Numbered from the stretch's first letter, positions 7,938-17,647 are shown. The stretch: 64,000 bases of DNA from Bradyrhizobium manausense (GCF_018130615.1 NZ_JAFCKB010000004.1:186001-250000); one strand, 5' to 3'. The notes: generated by a model from the letters alone, not told the origin. Numbers and translations are program-made.

Positions 7938-8462
7938 ATGAGCAAGCCGCATTGGCGCCGCGCGCACGCCACTGACCTCGCTGCGATCAGCACGATCGCA
8001 GCGCGGATTCATCCCGACCTCCCCGAGCGCCCGGACGTGTTCGCGGAGAAGATGCAGCTTTATCCGGACGGCTGTTGCGTGCTCACGGCAGGCGACGCGA
8101 TCGCCGGCTACGGCCTCGCCCATCCCTGGATGCAATACCAGATTCCGCCGCTCGACGGTTTCCTCGACCGGTTGCCTGATGCTGCGGACTGTCTCTATGT
8201 GCACGATGTCGCCGTGCTGCCCGGCTTCCGCGGCGGCGTGGCGCGGGCTTATGTCGCACAGATCGAACAACTCGCGCGATCATCCGGCATCCCGACGCTG
8301 GCACTGGTCTCGGTCTACGCCACGCGCGTGCTGTGGGAGCGTCTCGGCTTCCACCCCGTGGCACCGGATGCGGGGCTGCGCGCCAAGCTCGCAACCTATG
8401 GCGCGAGCGCGACCTACATGTTGCGCGAGCTCGCTGACCAGGTCTCCGAAGACCGGCGCTAA
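7938..8462 (+). CDS. GNAT-family N-acetyltransferase
   Basis: A 174-residue acetyl-CoA-dependent acyltransferase of unknown acceptor. The beta4-alpha3 core VHDVAVLPGFRGGVARAYV (about residues 93-111) holds the pyrophosphate-binding loop, and the segment VLWERLGF (about 133-140) is the typical C-terminal GNAT strand-helix. No fused domain is present. The start ATG lies 5 bases after CCGAG. Its stop overlaps the 3' end of the convergent serine hydrolase gene by 4 bases. Confidence 0.88.
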   Translation: MSKPHWRRAHATDLAAISTIAARIHPDLPERPDVFAEKMQLYPDGCCVLTAGDAIAGYGLAHPWMQYQIPPLDGFLDRLPDAADCLYVHDVAVLPGFRGGVARAYVAQIEQLARSSGIPTLALVSVYATRVLWERLGFHPVAPDAGLRAKLATYGASATYMLRELADQVSEDRR

Positions 8463-10198
8463 TCCGCCACACGGTCGGCGACGAACGTGCCGTTCGGCTG
8501 ATGAAAGACGATCTGATCGACACTCTCGCCCTCTCCGCGAAACTCGACGGCAAATCCGTCCAGCTCGACGATACGAAACCGCCGGCCCTGCTGCGGCTCC
8601 AGCCGATAGGCCGGCTGAAAATCCGGCTTCAGGATCAGCCGCCCTTCACTGTCCCGCGTCACCAGATGGGTGATCGAGCCGCTCCTGAAATGCCCGACGC
8701 ACTTTGCGCGGAATGCGGGATCAAGGCAGTCTCCGGCAGCGCGCCGCTCGAAGACGATGTCCTTCACCATCGGCTCCAGCGGCACCGAGAGGTGCACGAT
8801 GTTGCCGTCGCGGTCGGTCTGGAAGGTGATGGACAGATTGTCCGGATGCAGCTTGTCGATGATCTCCGGCGTCACGAACGTCTCGAAATGCCGGTGCGAC
8901 AGCGGCGCGCCCATTCCGCGCCACGACCAGTGCAGCACGCCGCCCTGCTCGCGGATCGATATCACGCCATAGGCGGGATGGGCGTAATCAGCGGCGTAGG
9001 CCGACAATGCGCGCGCGGGCTTCGTGTCCTTGTGGCGCGACTTCTCGCGCGCCTCCTTGTCGGCGGGGATGTGGGCAATGAAGTCGTCGCGCATCTTGCG
9101 AAAGCGCGCGAGCCAGTCGACCGGCTCGCGTCCGCGCAGCCGGTCGATGATGTGCCAGGAGAGGATCGGCGGAACCTCACTCGGGCTGCGGTTGGTCAGG
9201 ACGGCAATGCCGATGCCCGCGTCCGGCACCAGCGTCATCAACGACCCCCACCCGTTCCATCCGCCGCTGTGCGAGACGATGCGATCGCCAAGATAGCTGT
9301 TCGACTGAAAACCCAATCCATAATGCGCCTGACCGAACTCGGAAAACTCCGACTTGGCAACATGCGCCAGCGGAGCATGCAGCTGCTCGGCCAGCGCCGC
9401 CGGCAGCAGGCGTTCGCCGGCAAACTCGCCCTTGCCGAGATGCAGCAGCATCCAGTTGGCGAGGTCCGCCGCCGAGGTGTTGACGGCCCCGGCGGCCGTG
9501 GTGCGGATCGGCAGTCGCAGCGCCGGCAATCGCGTGTCGACGTTGATCATGTAAGGCTTCGCCGGCTCCAGCCCGGCTTCAAGCTCATCCAGCGAGAAAC
9601 TGACGCTCATGCCGAGCTTGTTGGTCAGCCGCTCGCGGATGAAGGCTTCAAAGCTCTGCCCGCTCAATCGTTCGATCAGCAGACCAGCCGCGTTGTAGCA
9701 AAGATTGTTGTATTGCCAGGCGGCGCGGATATCGCGGCTGAGCTCGAGATGGCGCATCAAGGGCAGCATCTCGGCCGGCGAGAGATCTCCCGGCAGGTGA
9801 AGCCAATCGTGCCGCGGCAGCCCCGACTGATGGCTGAGCAGATCGCGAATGGTGACGCGTTCGGTCGCGACAGGATCGGAAAGGCGAAACTCCGGCAGAT
9901 AGTCGCGGACCGGCTTGGTCCAGTCGAGCACGCCCTCGTTATGGAGCAGCGCGATTGCTGTGGCCGTGAATGATTTCGTGATCGAGCAGATCACGAAATG
10001 CGTCTGTGGCGTGACCGGCAGATCGGCTTCGACATCGCGCTGGCCATAGCTGCGGGTAAGCGCGACTTTGCCGTCCTGCACGATGGCGAGCGCGGCGCCG
10101 GGCACTTTCCAGACCGCCATCGCATCCGCGGCCAGCCGGTCGATATCGGGAATCAGCGATGCGAGCGAAGCGTCGGGCCGTTCGGATGACGTGTTCAT
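8459..10198 (-). CDS. Serine hydrolase, beta-lactamase/penicillin-binding-protein fold
   Basis: A 579-residue enzyme of the class C beta-lactamase superfamily, which includes D-aminopeptidases, esterases and PBP-like hydrolases. The catalytic SxxK is Ser72-Ile-Thr-Lys75, the YxN motif is Tyr163-Asn-Asn165, and a later HSGG (VSHSGGWNGWGS) takes the place of KTG. The catalytic domain ends near residue 370. The remaining 200 residues form a beta-rich C-terminal domain of the DUF3471 or lipocalin-like kind seen in several family members. There is no signal peptide, so it may act in the cytoplasm. The substrate is unknown, and resistance to beta-lactams should not be assumed. Confidence 0.9.
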   Translation of the reverse strand: MNTSSERPDASLASLIPDIDRLAADAMAVWKVPGAALAIVQDGKVALTRSYGQRDVEADLPVTPQTHFVICSITKSFTATAIALLHNEGVLDWTKPVRDYLPEFRLSDPVATERVTIRDLLSHQSGLPRHDWLHLPGDLSPAEMLPLMRHLELSRDIRAAWQYNNLCYNAAGLLIERLSGQSFEAFIRERLTNKLGMSVSFSLDELEAGLEPAKPYMINVDTRLPALRLPIRTTAAGAVNTSAADLANWMLLHLGKGEFAGERLLPAALAEQLHAPLAHVAKSEFSEFGQAHYGLGFQSNSYLGDRIVSHSGGWNGWGSLMTLVPDAGIGIAVLTNRSPSEVPPILSWHIIDRLRGREPVDWLARFRKMRDDFIAHIPADKEAREKSRHKDTKPARALSAYAADYAHPAYGVISIREQGGVLHWSWRGMGAPLSHRHFETFVTPEIIDKLHPDNLSITFQTDRDGNIVHLSVPLEPMVKDIVFERRAAGDCLDPAFRAKCVGHFRSGSITHLVTRDSEGRLILKPDFQPAYRLEPQQGRRFRIVELDGFAVEFRGEGESVDQIVFHQPNGTFVADRVAD

Positions 10199-10286
10199 GA
10201 CACCTGCAGACCTTGCGAGGTGTGCAGGCTAGCGGCTTCAACGTCGAATGGAAACCCTAAGACAGGCCTGAAGCGATGCGCGGCCC

Positions 10287-12275
10287 TCAGCCGCGACGCT
10301 TCTTCTTGCCTTTTTTGCCCTGCGCGCCCGGCCATTCGGTGACCGACGGCGCAAATTTGGCGTCCCCGGACTTGCTTCCGAATTTCTTGTTTTTCTTCCC
10401 GAACGCCGGCTTGCCGAATTTGCCGCCGTCGTGAGCCTTCGCGTCAGGCTTGGCATAAGTCTTGGCGTGCGGCTTGCCCTGGTGCCTGGCTTCAGGCTTT
10501 CCCCGCGGCCTGTCGTGCTGCTTTGGCTCGTTCGCGTTCCAGGGATCGTCGCTGCGGCGGACAACATGATCGTCGTCAGCTTCCTCGCGCTGCGGAGCGC
10601 GTGAGCGTTTCTCTGCCGGCGCCTGCGCTTGCGGTGCACCCGTCATCGGCTCGATGCGGATGCTGTCTTCCTTGTCCGGACGCTTGACCTTGGCGGCGAA
10701 GGAGTCCGCGACGCGTTCGGAGATCTCGAACTCGGTGGTGGTGTCAGAGATCTTGATCGCACCGATGTCGCGCTTGTCGATGCCGCCGCGGCGGCAGATC
10801 ATCGGCAGCAGCCAGCGCGCCTCCGCATTCTTGCGGCGCCCGATGGCCGCTCGGAACCAGACGGTGGGCTCCGCCATGACATGCTTTTTCCCCGATTTGA
10901 CGCGAGGCCTCTCGGACCGATCGTCGCCACGCGGCTTTCGATCGTCCCGCGGCCGGCTGCTTCGCTCGCCGGGATCGATGATGTCTTCCGGCGACGGCAG
11001 CCGCGCGCGGTAAAGTCGCGCGAGCGCTGCGGCGATATCCTCGGCCGGACGCTCGGCCAGCAGGGCCTTCGCCAGCTCCAGATCGTCGGCGGTCGTCTCC
11101 TCAGTGAACAACACGTCCTTCATGCGTTCATGATCGAGCTTGCGGATCTCATCCGCCTGCGGCGCCGTGCCCCAGACTGCGTCGGTACCGGAGAGATTGA
11201 GCAACAGCTCCGCACGACGCCGCCGGGCCGGCGGCACCAGGAGAACGCTTGTCCCCTTGCGGCCCGCGCGCCCGGTTCGGCCCGAACGATGCTGCATCAC
11301 CTCAGGGTCGTTCGGCAGGTCGGCATGAATGACGAGGTCGAGGCTTGGGAGGTCGATGCCGCGGGCGGCAACGTCGGTCGCGACACAAACGCGGGCGCGT
11401 CCGTCCCGGAGCGACTGCAGCGCCAAAGTGCGCTCGTTCTGGGTCAACTCGCCCGACAGAGCGACCACCGAGAAACCGCGTTCCAGCAGCGCCGCCTGCA
11501 AATGCCTGACGGCATCGCGCGTGTTGCAGAACACCAGCGCGCTCGGCGCCTCATAGAAGCGCAGCACATTGACGGCTGCATGCTCGACATCGCCGGGAGC
11601 GACCCGGATGGCACGATACTCGATGTCGGCGTGACCGCCCTCGTCGCCGGCGACCTCGATTCGAAACGCGTCCTGCTGGTACTGCTTGGCGAGCGCCACG
11701 ATGCCGCGCGGGAACGTGGCCGAGAACAGCAGCGTGCGCCGCGTCTCCGGCGTGGTCTCGAGGATGAACTCCATGTCCTCGCGAAAGCCGAGATTGAGCA
11801 TCTCGTCGGCTTCGTCGAGAACGACGACCTTCAATTCCGAGATGTCGAGGCGGCCCCGCCGCAGATGATCGCACAGGCGGCCGGGCGTGCCGACGACGAT
11901 GTGGGCACCCGCGGCCAGCTCGCGCTGCTCGCGGCGCGGGTCCATGCCACCGACGCAGGAGACGACGCGCGCCGCGGCATGCTCATAGAGCCAGGTGAGC
12001 TCGCGCTGGACCTGCAAAGCGAGCTCCCGGGTCGGCGCGACGATCAGGGCCAGGGGCGCTCCGGCCTGCGCGAACCGCTCGGCCCCATCGAGCAAATCCT
12101 TGGCCATGGCCAATCCGTAAGCGACGGTCTTGCCCGAGCCGGTTTGGGCCGACACCAGCAGGTCGCGGTCGACCGCCTTCTCGTCGAGCACGGCGAGCTG
12201 GACCGGGGTTGGTGAATCGTAATTGCGCTCAGCCAAGGCACGGGCGAGCGGCGGGGTCAGGGCCGGAAAGGACAC
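10287..12275 (-). CDS. DEAD-box ATP-dependent RNA helicase with DbpA-type RNA-binding domain
   Basis: A 662-residue helicase that unwinds RNA duplexes or remodels RNPs, probably in ribosome assembly or cold adaptation. The motifs are in order: SAQTGSGKT (residues 42-50), PTRELA (81-86), TPGRL (130-134), DEAD (154-157), SAT, ARGID and HRSGRTGRAGRKG. A DbpA-like RNA-recognition domain follows (WFRAAIGRRKNAEARWLLP and the IDKRDIGAIKI segment), then about 130 residues rich in Lys, Arg and Gly as an unstructured RNA-binding tail. The start is GTG at 12275, just before the DEAD Q-motif region (FPALTPPLARAL). It has no co-directional partner. Confidence 0.93.
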   Translation of the reverse strand: MSFPALTPPLARALAERNYDSPTPVQLAVLDEKAVDRDLLVSAQTGSGKTVAYGLAMAKDLLDGAERFAQAGAPLALIVAPTRELALQVQRELTWLYEHAAARVVSCVGGMDPRREQRELAAGAHIVVGTPGRLCDHLRRGRLDISELKVVVLDEADEMLNLGFREDMEFILETTPETRRTLLFSATFPRGIVALAKQYQQDAFRIEVAGDEGGHADIEYRAIRVAPGDVEHAAVNVLRFYEAPSALVFCNTRDAVRHLQAALLERGFSVVALSGELTQNERTLALQSLRDGRARVCVATDVAARGIDLPSLDLVIHADLPNDPEVMQHRSGRTGRAGRKGTSVLLVPPARRRRAELLLNLSGTDAVWGTAPQADEIRKLDHERMKDVLFTEETTADDLELAKALLAERPAEDIAAALARLYRARLPSPEDIIDPGERSSRPRDDRKPRGDDRSERPRVKSGKKHVMAEPTVWFRAAIGRRKNAEARWLLPMICRRGGIDKRDIGAIKISDTTTEFEISERVADSFAAKVKRPDKEDSIRIEPMTGAPQAQAPAEKRSRAPQREEADDDHVVRRSDDPWNANEPKQHDRPRGKPEARHQGKPHAKTYAKPDAKAHDGGKFGKPAFGKKNKKFGSKSGDAKFAPSVTEWPGAQGKKGKKKRRG

Positions 12276-12565
12276 GGGATGGAAAACCTTGGTTGGTCCG
12301 GGGGCGCGGAACGGAAAGAGCCGAGGGGCCTTGACGCTGCACTCACTGCAGAAGGCCCGGTCACACCCATGATGATTTGATTTGGACGCTCTTTACGACA
12401 GAAGCGGCCAAACCACCATGCCTTTGATGCATGGCATTGGCGACAGGGTGAACAGGTTTGGGACGCTCAACCAGGCGCTTTTGGGCCCGGAACGGCGGAC
12501 TTTTGCTTACATTCGCCTGGATTGCGCGCGACTGGACGTACCCGAGAGCAGGATACAGGTGAAAC

Positions 12566-12919
12566 ATGGCCGACAGCATTTCCCTTGCCGACAAGCTTGC
12601 GACCTTTGAGGATTACTGGTCGCCGCGCACGATCACGACCTTCAACGATTGCGACGTGATGGTGGTGAAGGTGAAGGGAGAATTCACCTGGCACAAGCAC
12701 GACGACACCGATGATTTCTTTCTCGTTCTGAAGGGCCGGCTGGACATCGAATTGCGGGACCGCACCGTGACGCTCGGACCGGGCGAACTCTACGTGGTGC
12801 CCAAGGGTGTCGAGCATCGCCCCGTGGCCCGCGAGGAGGTTCATCTCATGCTGATCGAGCCGAGCGGTACGCCGAACACGGGCGACAAGACCACCGCCGC
12901 AGCGCGCAAGTTCGCATAG
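12566..12919 (+). CDS. Single-domain cupin protein
   Basis: A 117-residue small beta-barrel. Cupin motif 1 is GEFTWHKHDDTDDFFLVLKG (His at about 41 and 43, Glu replaced by Asp47 in this reading), and motif 2 is PGELYVVPKGVEHRP. The metal ligands His, His and the later His are present, so a bound divalent metal is likely. This size class is usually annotated as a cupin of unknown function, sometimes an isomerase or dioxygenase-like protein. The ATG follows an AGGTGAAAC run. It is divergent from the helicase and convergent with a membrane-protein gene. Confidence 0.88.
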   Translation: MADSISLADKLATFEDYWSPRTITTFNDCDVMVVKVKGEFTWHKHDDTDDFFLVLKGRLDIELRDRTVTLGPGELYVVPKGVEHRPVAREEVHLMLIEPSGTPNTGDKTTAAARKFA

Positions 12920-12930
12920 GGCACGCGGTT

Positions 12931-13443
12931 CTAGTCTCTTGACGCCACGAGCTTGCTGAAGCTCCCAGCGAGCCTTGTCCTGAGCCGCACGACATAGTCT
13001 TTCGCTGCGCGGCTCAAGGCACGGATGGCACGCCAGGCTTCGGTGGCCTGGAGCCAAGCCTTCATCTCGGAGAACCTCCGGTAGCACCACGCGAACGCCG
13101 GGATCCGCATCAGCTTGTCACGCGTCAGATGGAACAGGCGCTCGACCAGCACGAGCTTGAGCAGTTCGCAGCCGATGAACGCCGCTACGCCGCTCAGGAA
13201 CTGGCCAGTCGCGACGAGGTAAGCGGCCACCGGCTTGATCGGCTCCAGGATGATCACGGGCACGGAAAACAGCGCGAGCGACGGATATGGCGGCAGCGAT
13301 TTGATCCAGGCGCGCAGCCGCTTGAATTCGAAATGCCGCGCCAGCCAGCGCGCGATCGGCCGCGCCACGGCCATGAACACCGCATCCACCAGGAAGTAGA
13401 TGGCGGCCAGCACGTAGGTGATGGGTTTCAGGATTCGCTTCAC
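12931..13443 (-). CDS. Conserved membrane-associated hypothetical protein
   Basis: A 170-residue basic protein. Residues about 8-30 form a hydrophobic segment (YVLAAIYFLVDAVFMAVA) and residues about 55-95 contain two more apolar stretches around LFSVPVIILEPIKPVAAYL. The C-terminal third is strongly basic and amphipathic. The start is GTG at 13443 with GAGAGG upstream. No enzyme motif is seen. It is probably an inner-membrane protein of a Rhizobiales-restricted family, with unknown role. It stands alone between a convergent cupin and a minus-strand DUF5680 gene. Confidence 0.8.
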   Translation of the reverse strand: MKRILKPITYVLAAIYFLVDAVFMAVARPIARWLARHFEFKRLRAWIKSLPPYPSLALFSVPVIILEPIKPVAAYLVATGQFLSGVAAFIGCELLKLVLVERLFHLTRDKLMRIPAFAWCYRRFSEMKAWLQATEAWRAIRALSRAAKDYVVRLRTRLAGSFSKLVASRD

Positions 13444-13579
13444 GATTACCTCTCCCGCGAACTGAAAGCCGGAACCCGGGCCTAAGTTTCACCTCCGCAT
13501 GGATCATTCGCGGATTCCTTGTGGAACTTTTAGGGCATTTGGTCCCGCCCGTCTCAGATCTCGGCATAGATCTCCGCGT

Positions 13580-14062
13580 TTATCGCAGCAGACCGCCACT
13601 ATAGCGCAACCCGTAAAGTGGTGCGCCGTCATCTCGCGCGATTGTCTCGACACCATGAAAACGATCGAGGGATCCCTCGACCTCATTGCGATAGACCATG
13701 CCTGCCTGCTCGAACAGGCGCGGTCCTCGAAAGGGCTCCTCGGCGCGCACGCCCAGCAGCGCCTGACGCAAGAACTTATAGATCGCCAGAAAAACGTCCC
13801 GGTCCATGATGTCCGCGCGGGCGCCGCCACTGTAGCTCATCGACCAGATGATGCGTTCGTCCCGTGCCACGGTCTCCTGCCCGACAAAAAAACCCATCCC
13901 GAAATAGATATCGCGATAGGTGTAAGGCGGTGCGCTATGCCCGAGCTGCTTTGAGCTAGTGAGCAGCGGCGTGGCCACCGTTGCGTCGTCGTCGAGGCCC
14001 GCATAGGTGCGCCGCTTGGCTTCGACCAGGAACGCCGCGAGATCGTGGGGGACAGACGGCAT
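13580..14062 (-). CDS. DUF5680-type hypothetical protein, coupled to the alcohol dehydrogenase
   Basis: A 160-residue soluble protein. The pattern EAKRRTYAG near the start, the central YTYRDIYFGMGFFVGQE segment and SYSGGARAD are features of a small family annotated as DUF5680, of unknown biochemical function. It starts 3 bases after the stop of the upstream zinc alcohol dehydrogenase, so the two genes are almost certainly co-transcribed and translationally coupled. This suggests a shared pathway, but the sequence does not reveal a catalytic site. Confidence 0.8.
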   Translation of the reverse strand: MPSVPHDLAAFLVEAKRRTYAGLDDDATVATPLLTSSKQLGHSAPPYTYRDIYFGMGFFVGQETVARDERIIWSMSYSGGARADIMDRDVFLAIYKFLRQALLGVRAEEPFRGPRLFEQAGMVYRNEVEGSLDRFHGVETIARDDGAPLYGLRYSGGLLR

Positions 14063-14065
14063 CGC

Positions 14066-15217
14066 CTAGTCCACCAATTCCGGCCACGGCACGATCGTCG
14101 ACTTTACCGTCTTCATCGCCATCGCATCCTTCACGGCTCGCGCGACTCCCTCTTCCGTAAACGGATAGATCGTTTGCATCTGTAGCCAGGGATATTTGTC
14201 GCGGGTGCGGTAGAGCATGTCGACGCCGAGCGGCAGATCATTGCCGGTAAAACCCCAGGAGCCGAGCACGTTGAGGTCCTTGGTGCAGATGCGGTGCCAG
14301 GACGTCTCGATCGAGCCGGCGTCGGTGAACTGGCCCATCTCGACATAGGTGCCGCCGTCGCGCAGCATCTCGATGCCCTCGGGCCCGGCTGAGGGGTGAC
14401 CCGAGCAATCCATGACGAGATCGGCGCCGAAGCCGCCGACGATCTCGCGGACACGCGCGATGCGATCTTGCGGCGATGTGATCTCCTCGATGTTGACCGT
14501 CGCCTCCGCACCAAACTCGCGCGCGAGCTTGAGCCGCGGCTCCTCCGGCGCGCCGACGCAGATGACGCGCCCTGCCCCCATCTCCTTGGCGGCTGCGACC
14601 GCCAGAATGCCGATCGGGCCCGAGCCCTGGATCACCACCGTGTCGGCCCAGGTGAAGCCGCCGGCACGGGTCGCGCGGTTGAAGGCGCGGATGCAGGAGG
14701 TCAGCGGCTCCGACAGCGCGCCAAGGCGCAGCGACATGTCATCGGGCAGCTTGTAGATCTTGGTGCCCGGCAGCATCTCGATATCGACATAGACATATTC
14801 GGCCCAGCCGCCCCACATGTGCGGCGCCTTGTCGAAGCCGAGATAGCGGCCGTAATAGACCGGCGTCAGGCATTTGTTGGCGGTCTGCGGATAGTGAATG
14901 CAATAATAGCATTTGCCGCAGGGCATCAGCGGCGGGATCATCACCTTCGATCCGACCTTGAGCGGCTTGCTCATGAAGTCTTCGGTGAACTCGTCGCCGC
15001 ATTCGACGATGACGCCGCCAATCTCGTGGCCGAGCGTGAACGGCCAGGGCAGCGGCTTCGGCCAATGCCCTTTCAGGATATGCAGATCAGTGCCGCAGAC
15101 GCCGCACGCGCCGATCTTGATCAGCGCCCCCCTGCGGCCGACCTTCGGCCACGGCACGGTCTTGATCACGGGCTCCGAGCCCGGCCCTGCGTGGGTGCAG
15201 ACGCGGATTTGGTCCAT
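14066..15217 (-). CDS. Zinc-dependent alcohol dehydrogenase (MDR superfamily)
   Basis: A 383-residue medium-chain dehydrogenase. Zinc ligands of the catalytic site are visible: Cys41 in GVCGTDLH and His64-Glu65 in GHEIGG. The structural zinc loop has Cys100, 103, 106 and 116 (MPCGKCYYCIHYPQTANKC). The NAD(P) Rossmann motif GSGPIGILAVAAA is at about residues 195-207. It would oxidise an alcohol, or reduce the aldehyde or ketone, of unknown identity. A clear GAGG precedes the ATG. It is divergent from an alpha/beta hydrolase at 15345 and upstream of the coupled DUF5680 gene, so the hydrolase could release the alcohol substrate from an ester (inference). Confidence 0.92.
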   Translation of the reverse strand: MDQIRVCTHAGPGSEPVIKTVPWPKVGRRGALIKIGACGVCGTDLHILKGHWPKPLPWPFTLGHEIGGVIVECGDEFTEDFMSKPLKVGSKVMIPPLMPCGKCYYCIHYPQTANKCLTPVYYGRYLGFDKAPHMWGGWAEYVYVDIEMLPGTKIYKLPDDMSLRLGALSEPLTSCIRAFNRATRAGGFTWADTVVIQGSGPIGILAVAAAKEMGAGRVICVGAPEEPRLKLAREFGAEATVNIEEITSPQDRIARVREIVGGFGADLVMDCSGHPSAGPEGIEMLRDGGTYVEMGQFTDAGSIETSWHRICTKDLNVLGSWGFTGNDLPLGVDMLYRTRDKYPWLQMQTIYPFTEEGVARAVKDAMAMKTVKSTIVPWPELVD

Positions 15218-15344
15218 GGCGGTTTCCTCAAAGTCCGCTTGTTGTGTTTTGATGGTGCGAGCGTGAGGCCAAGCGTATGTGAGATGCGCAATCGTGCCAA
15301 GGTGCGATAGTTCGCAGCCCGCCTGGATCTAGTATCATTCCCGA

Positions 15345-16154
15345 ATGACAAACTGGATTCGTGGCACCTGTACGGCCAATCGCATCGACATCCACTATCT
15401 GCGAACGAGTGGAGACAAGCGTCCCTTGCTTGCACTGCATGGATTGACCGGAAGCGGCGCTTGCTGGACGCCGTTGGCCCGCGCTCTCCAGGATCGCTAC
15501 GACGTCTTCATGCCGGACGCGCGCGGGCACGGCGCATCGAGCGCCCCGCCGCACGGATATTTGTATCGCAACCTCGCAGACGACGTGATCGGTCTGATCA
15601 AGACGCTCGGACTCGTCGCGCCGGTGCTGCTCGGCCATTCCATGGGCGGCATGACAGCCGCCGTGGTTGCGCACGAGATGGGCACGGCCATTCGCGGCGT
15701 GATCCTCGCCGATCCGACGTTCCTAAGCGCCGAGCGCCAGCGCGAAGTCTACGAGAGTGACGTCGCCGAGCAGCATCGGCGGCTGCTCGGTCGGGACAAG
15801 GATGCGGTGCTGGCCGAGACGAAGGCGCGCCAACCGCACCGCTCGCTCGAATTGCTTGAATTGATCATCGACGCGCGGCAGCAGACCGACACCCGTGCGT
15901 TCGAGGTCCTCACGCCGCCAAACCCGGATTATCGCGAGCTGGTCAAAGGCATTGCCGTTCCGAGCCTGCTTGTCGTCGGCACCAATGGCGTTGTCTCCGT
16001 CGAGACCGCGCGCGAGCTGCAGGAGCTCAATCCACGCCTTCGCCACTGGGTGATCGCGAACGCGGGCCATGGGCTGCCGTATGACCAGCCGGTTGAATTT
16101 GCGGCGGCGGTCGGGTCGTTTCTGGCGACCGTGGATGCGCCCACACCCAATTGA
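15345..16154 (+). CDS. Alpha/beta hydrolase
   Basis: A 269-residue hydrolase. The oxyanion region LALHGLTGSG is at about residues 29-38, the nucleophile elbow GHSMGG has Ser99, and the catalytic His is in NAGHGLPYDQP near residue 243. There is no signal peptide. The family includes esterases, C-C bond hydrolases and haloperoxidase-like enzymes, and the substrate cannot be assigned. It shares a 127-base divergent promoter region with the zinc alcohol dehydrogenase and is followed 57 bases later by an MFS transporter in the same direction. Confidence 0.9.
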   Translation: MTNWIRGTCTANRIDIHYLRTSGDKRPLLALHGLTGSGACWTPLARALQDRYDVFMPDARGHGASSAPPHGYLYRNLADDVIGLIKTLGLVAPVLLGHSMGGMTAAVVAHEMGTAIRGVILADPTFLSAERQREVYESDVAEQHRRLLGRDKDAVLAETKARQPHRSLELLELIIDARQQTDTRAFEVLTPPNPDYRELVKGIAVPSLLVVGTNGVVSVETARELQELNPRLRHWVIANAGHGLPYDQPVEFAAAVGSFLATVDAPTPN

Positions 16155-16211
16155 CTTGAGCGCTCGCCGACGACCGTGTAAGGCCCCAAACGTCCTGCCA
16201 GTGGTGCCCGC

Positions 16212-17453
16212 TTGAACCCCCTTCCGCAAAATCCCGCCGTCGCGTCCGGATCGTTCGCGGCGATGAAGTCCGTGCCGTACCGGCTTCAATTCATCGCCTA
16301 TGTGCTGGCGATGATGGCCGACAATATCGAGCACGTGATCAGCTATTGGGTGGTGTTCCAGAAATTCCACTCGCCGACGCTGGGCGGCTTTGCCGTGCTG
16401 TCGCACTGGCTGCCGTTCCTGCTGTTCTCGGTCGTGGTCGGCGGACTTGCCGACCGCTTCGATCCGCGCCGCATCATCCAGTGCGGCATGCTGCTGTTCA
16501 TCGTGGCCTCGGCCGGATGGGGCTTCTTCTTCATCACCGACACGATCCAGATGTGGCATGCGATGCTGCTGCTGGTGATCCATGGCTGCGCCGGCGTGCT
16601 GTGGCAGACACCGAACCAGCTGCTGCTCTACGATCTCGTCGGGCCCGCAGACCTTCCGAGCGCAGTGCGGCTGAATGCGATGGCGCGCTATCTCGGCATC
16701 CTGGTCGGGCCTGCGGTGGGCGGCCTCATCATGCTGACGCTCGGCACCTCGAACGGCATCATCTTCAACACGCTGTTCTATCTGCCGATGCTGCTCTGGC
16801 TGTTCTGGGCGCCGGTGCGCGACAAAAGCCTCGCTGCGCGGCGCTTCGCCGTGCGCGGCTTCGCCGACATTCTGCTCACCATCCGCGCCATCGGCACCCA
16901 GCCGGTGCTGACGGCAATGACGTGGCTCGCCGGTCTCACCTCCTTCATGATCGGCAACGCCTATCACGCCCAGATGCCGGGCTTTGCCGGCGATCTCGGC
17001 CATGGCGATCCCGGCGTCTCCTACAGCGTGCTGCTCGCAGCCGATGCGGCCGGCGCGCTGCCTGCCGGCATCGCGCTGGAATCCTGGGGACGGCTCAGGG
17101 GCACACCGCGCACCGCGATCCTGCTCGCAACACTCTGGAGCGTGGCGCTGCTCGGCTTCGCCGCGGTGCGGATCTATCCGGTCGCGATCGTGCTGTTGTT
17201 CTGCGCGGGCTTCTTCGAGCTGTCGTTCAACACCATGGCCCAGGCGCTGGTGCAGTTGAACGCGCCGGCCGACATCCGTGGCCGCGTCGTCGGCCTCTAT
17301 AATATGGCCGGCCTCGGCATGCGCGCGTTCAGCGGCATCACGGTCGGCGTCTTTGGGGCCGCGATCGGGATCCACTGGTCGCTGGGGCTATCGGCCGCGG
17401 TGCTGCTGGCGCTGCTGGGCCTGCTCTATGGGCGCGCGACCAGGAAGGCCTAG
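16212..17453 (+). CDS. MFS transporter
   Basis: A 413-residue secondary transporter with about twelve transmembrane helices and the cytoplasmic loop motif GGLADRFDPRRII after TM2 (variant of G-x3-D-R-x-G-R-R). It resembles the MFS_3/enterobactin-exporter-like group, which is mostly efflux. The start is uncertain: TTG at 16212 or ATG at 16263 (MKSVPYRLQFIAY, 396 residues), the latter beginning just before TM1. Substrate unknown. It lies downstream of the alpha/beta hydrolase and may be co-transcribed. No terminator was recognised between it and the PilZ gene. Confidence 0.9.
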   Translation: MNPLPQNPAVASGSFAAMKSVPYRLQFIAYVLAMMADNIEHVISYWVVFQKFHSPTLGGFAVLSHWLPFLLFSVVVGGLADRFDPRRIIQCGMLLFIVASAGWGFFFITDTIQMWHAMLLLVIHGCAGVLWQTPNQLLLYDLVGPADLPSAVRLNAMARYLGILVGPAVGGLIMLTLGTSNGIIFNTLFYLPMLLWLFWAPVRDKSLAARRFAVRGFADILLTIRAIGTQPVLTAMTWLAGLTSFMIGNAYHAQMPGFAGDLGHGDPGVSYSVLLAADAAGALPAGIALESWGRLRGTPRTAILLATLWSVALLGFAAVRIYPVAIVLLFCAGFFELSFNTMAQALVQLNAPADIRGRVVGLYNMAGLGMRAFSGITVGVFGAAIGIHWSLGLSAAVLLALLGLLYGRATRKA

Positions 17454-17647
17454 GGGCGGCCCGGTCACCGGCCGGAACTCCCGCCGTCCCCCGACCCCGG
17501 CACACCAAGGCAGGGCCCGCCCTTGGTGCGGTTTTGGAACGCATTGTGTCCGTCCGTATTCGCCGCGCCCAATCATAACGCGGCATTAACCCTATGCACC
17601 TTAGGGTCGTGCCGGACTCCGCCCGGGCGGGGGGTCGGGTAGTGAAA

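Noticed and set aside
8501-9973. 490-codon plus-strand open frame
   Set aside because: It is antisense to the serine hydrolase gene, whose protein has SxxK, YxN and HSGG motifs. The antisense translation has no domain and is rich in Arg, Ala and His, as expected of a high-GC shadow frame.
10480-10500. Sigma-54-like string within the helicase gene
   Set aside because: TGGCGTG-N4-TTGCC deviates from the consensus, lies inside a coding region and has no gene in a suitable position downstream.
10629-12215. 528-codon plus-strand open frame
   Set aside because: Shadow of the DEAD-box helicase on the minus strand, where all helicase motifs are present.
15723-17375. 550-codon minus-strand open frame
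   Set aside because: Antisense to the alpha/beta hydrolase and MFS genes. It spans two real genes and shows only Arg/His/Gln-rich sequence.
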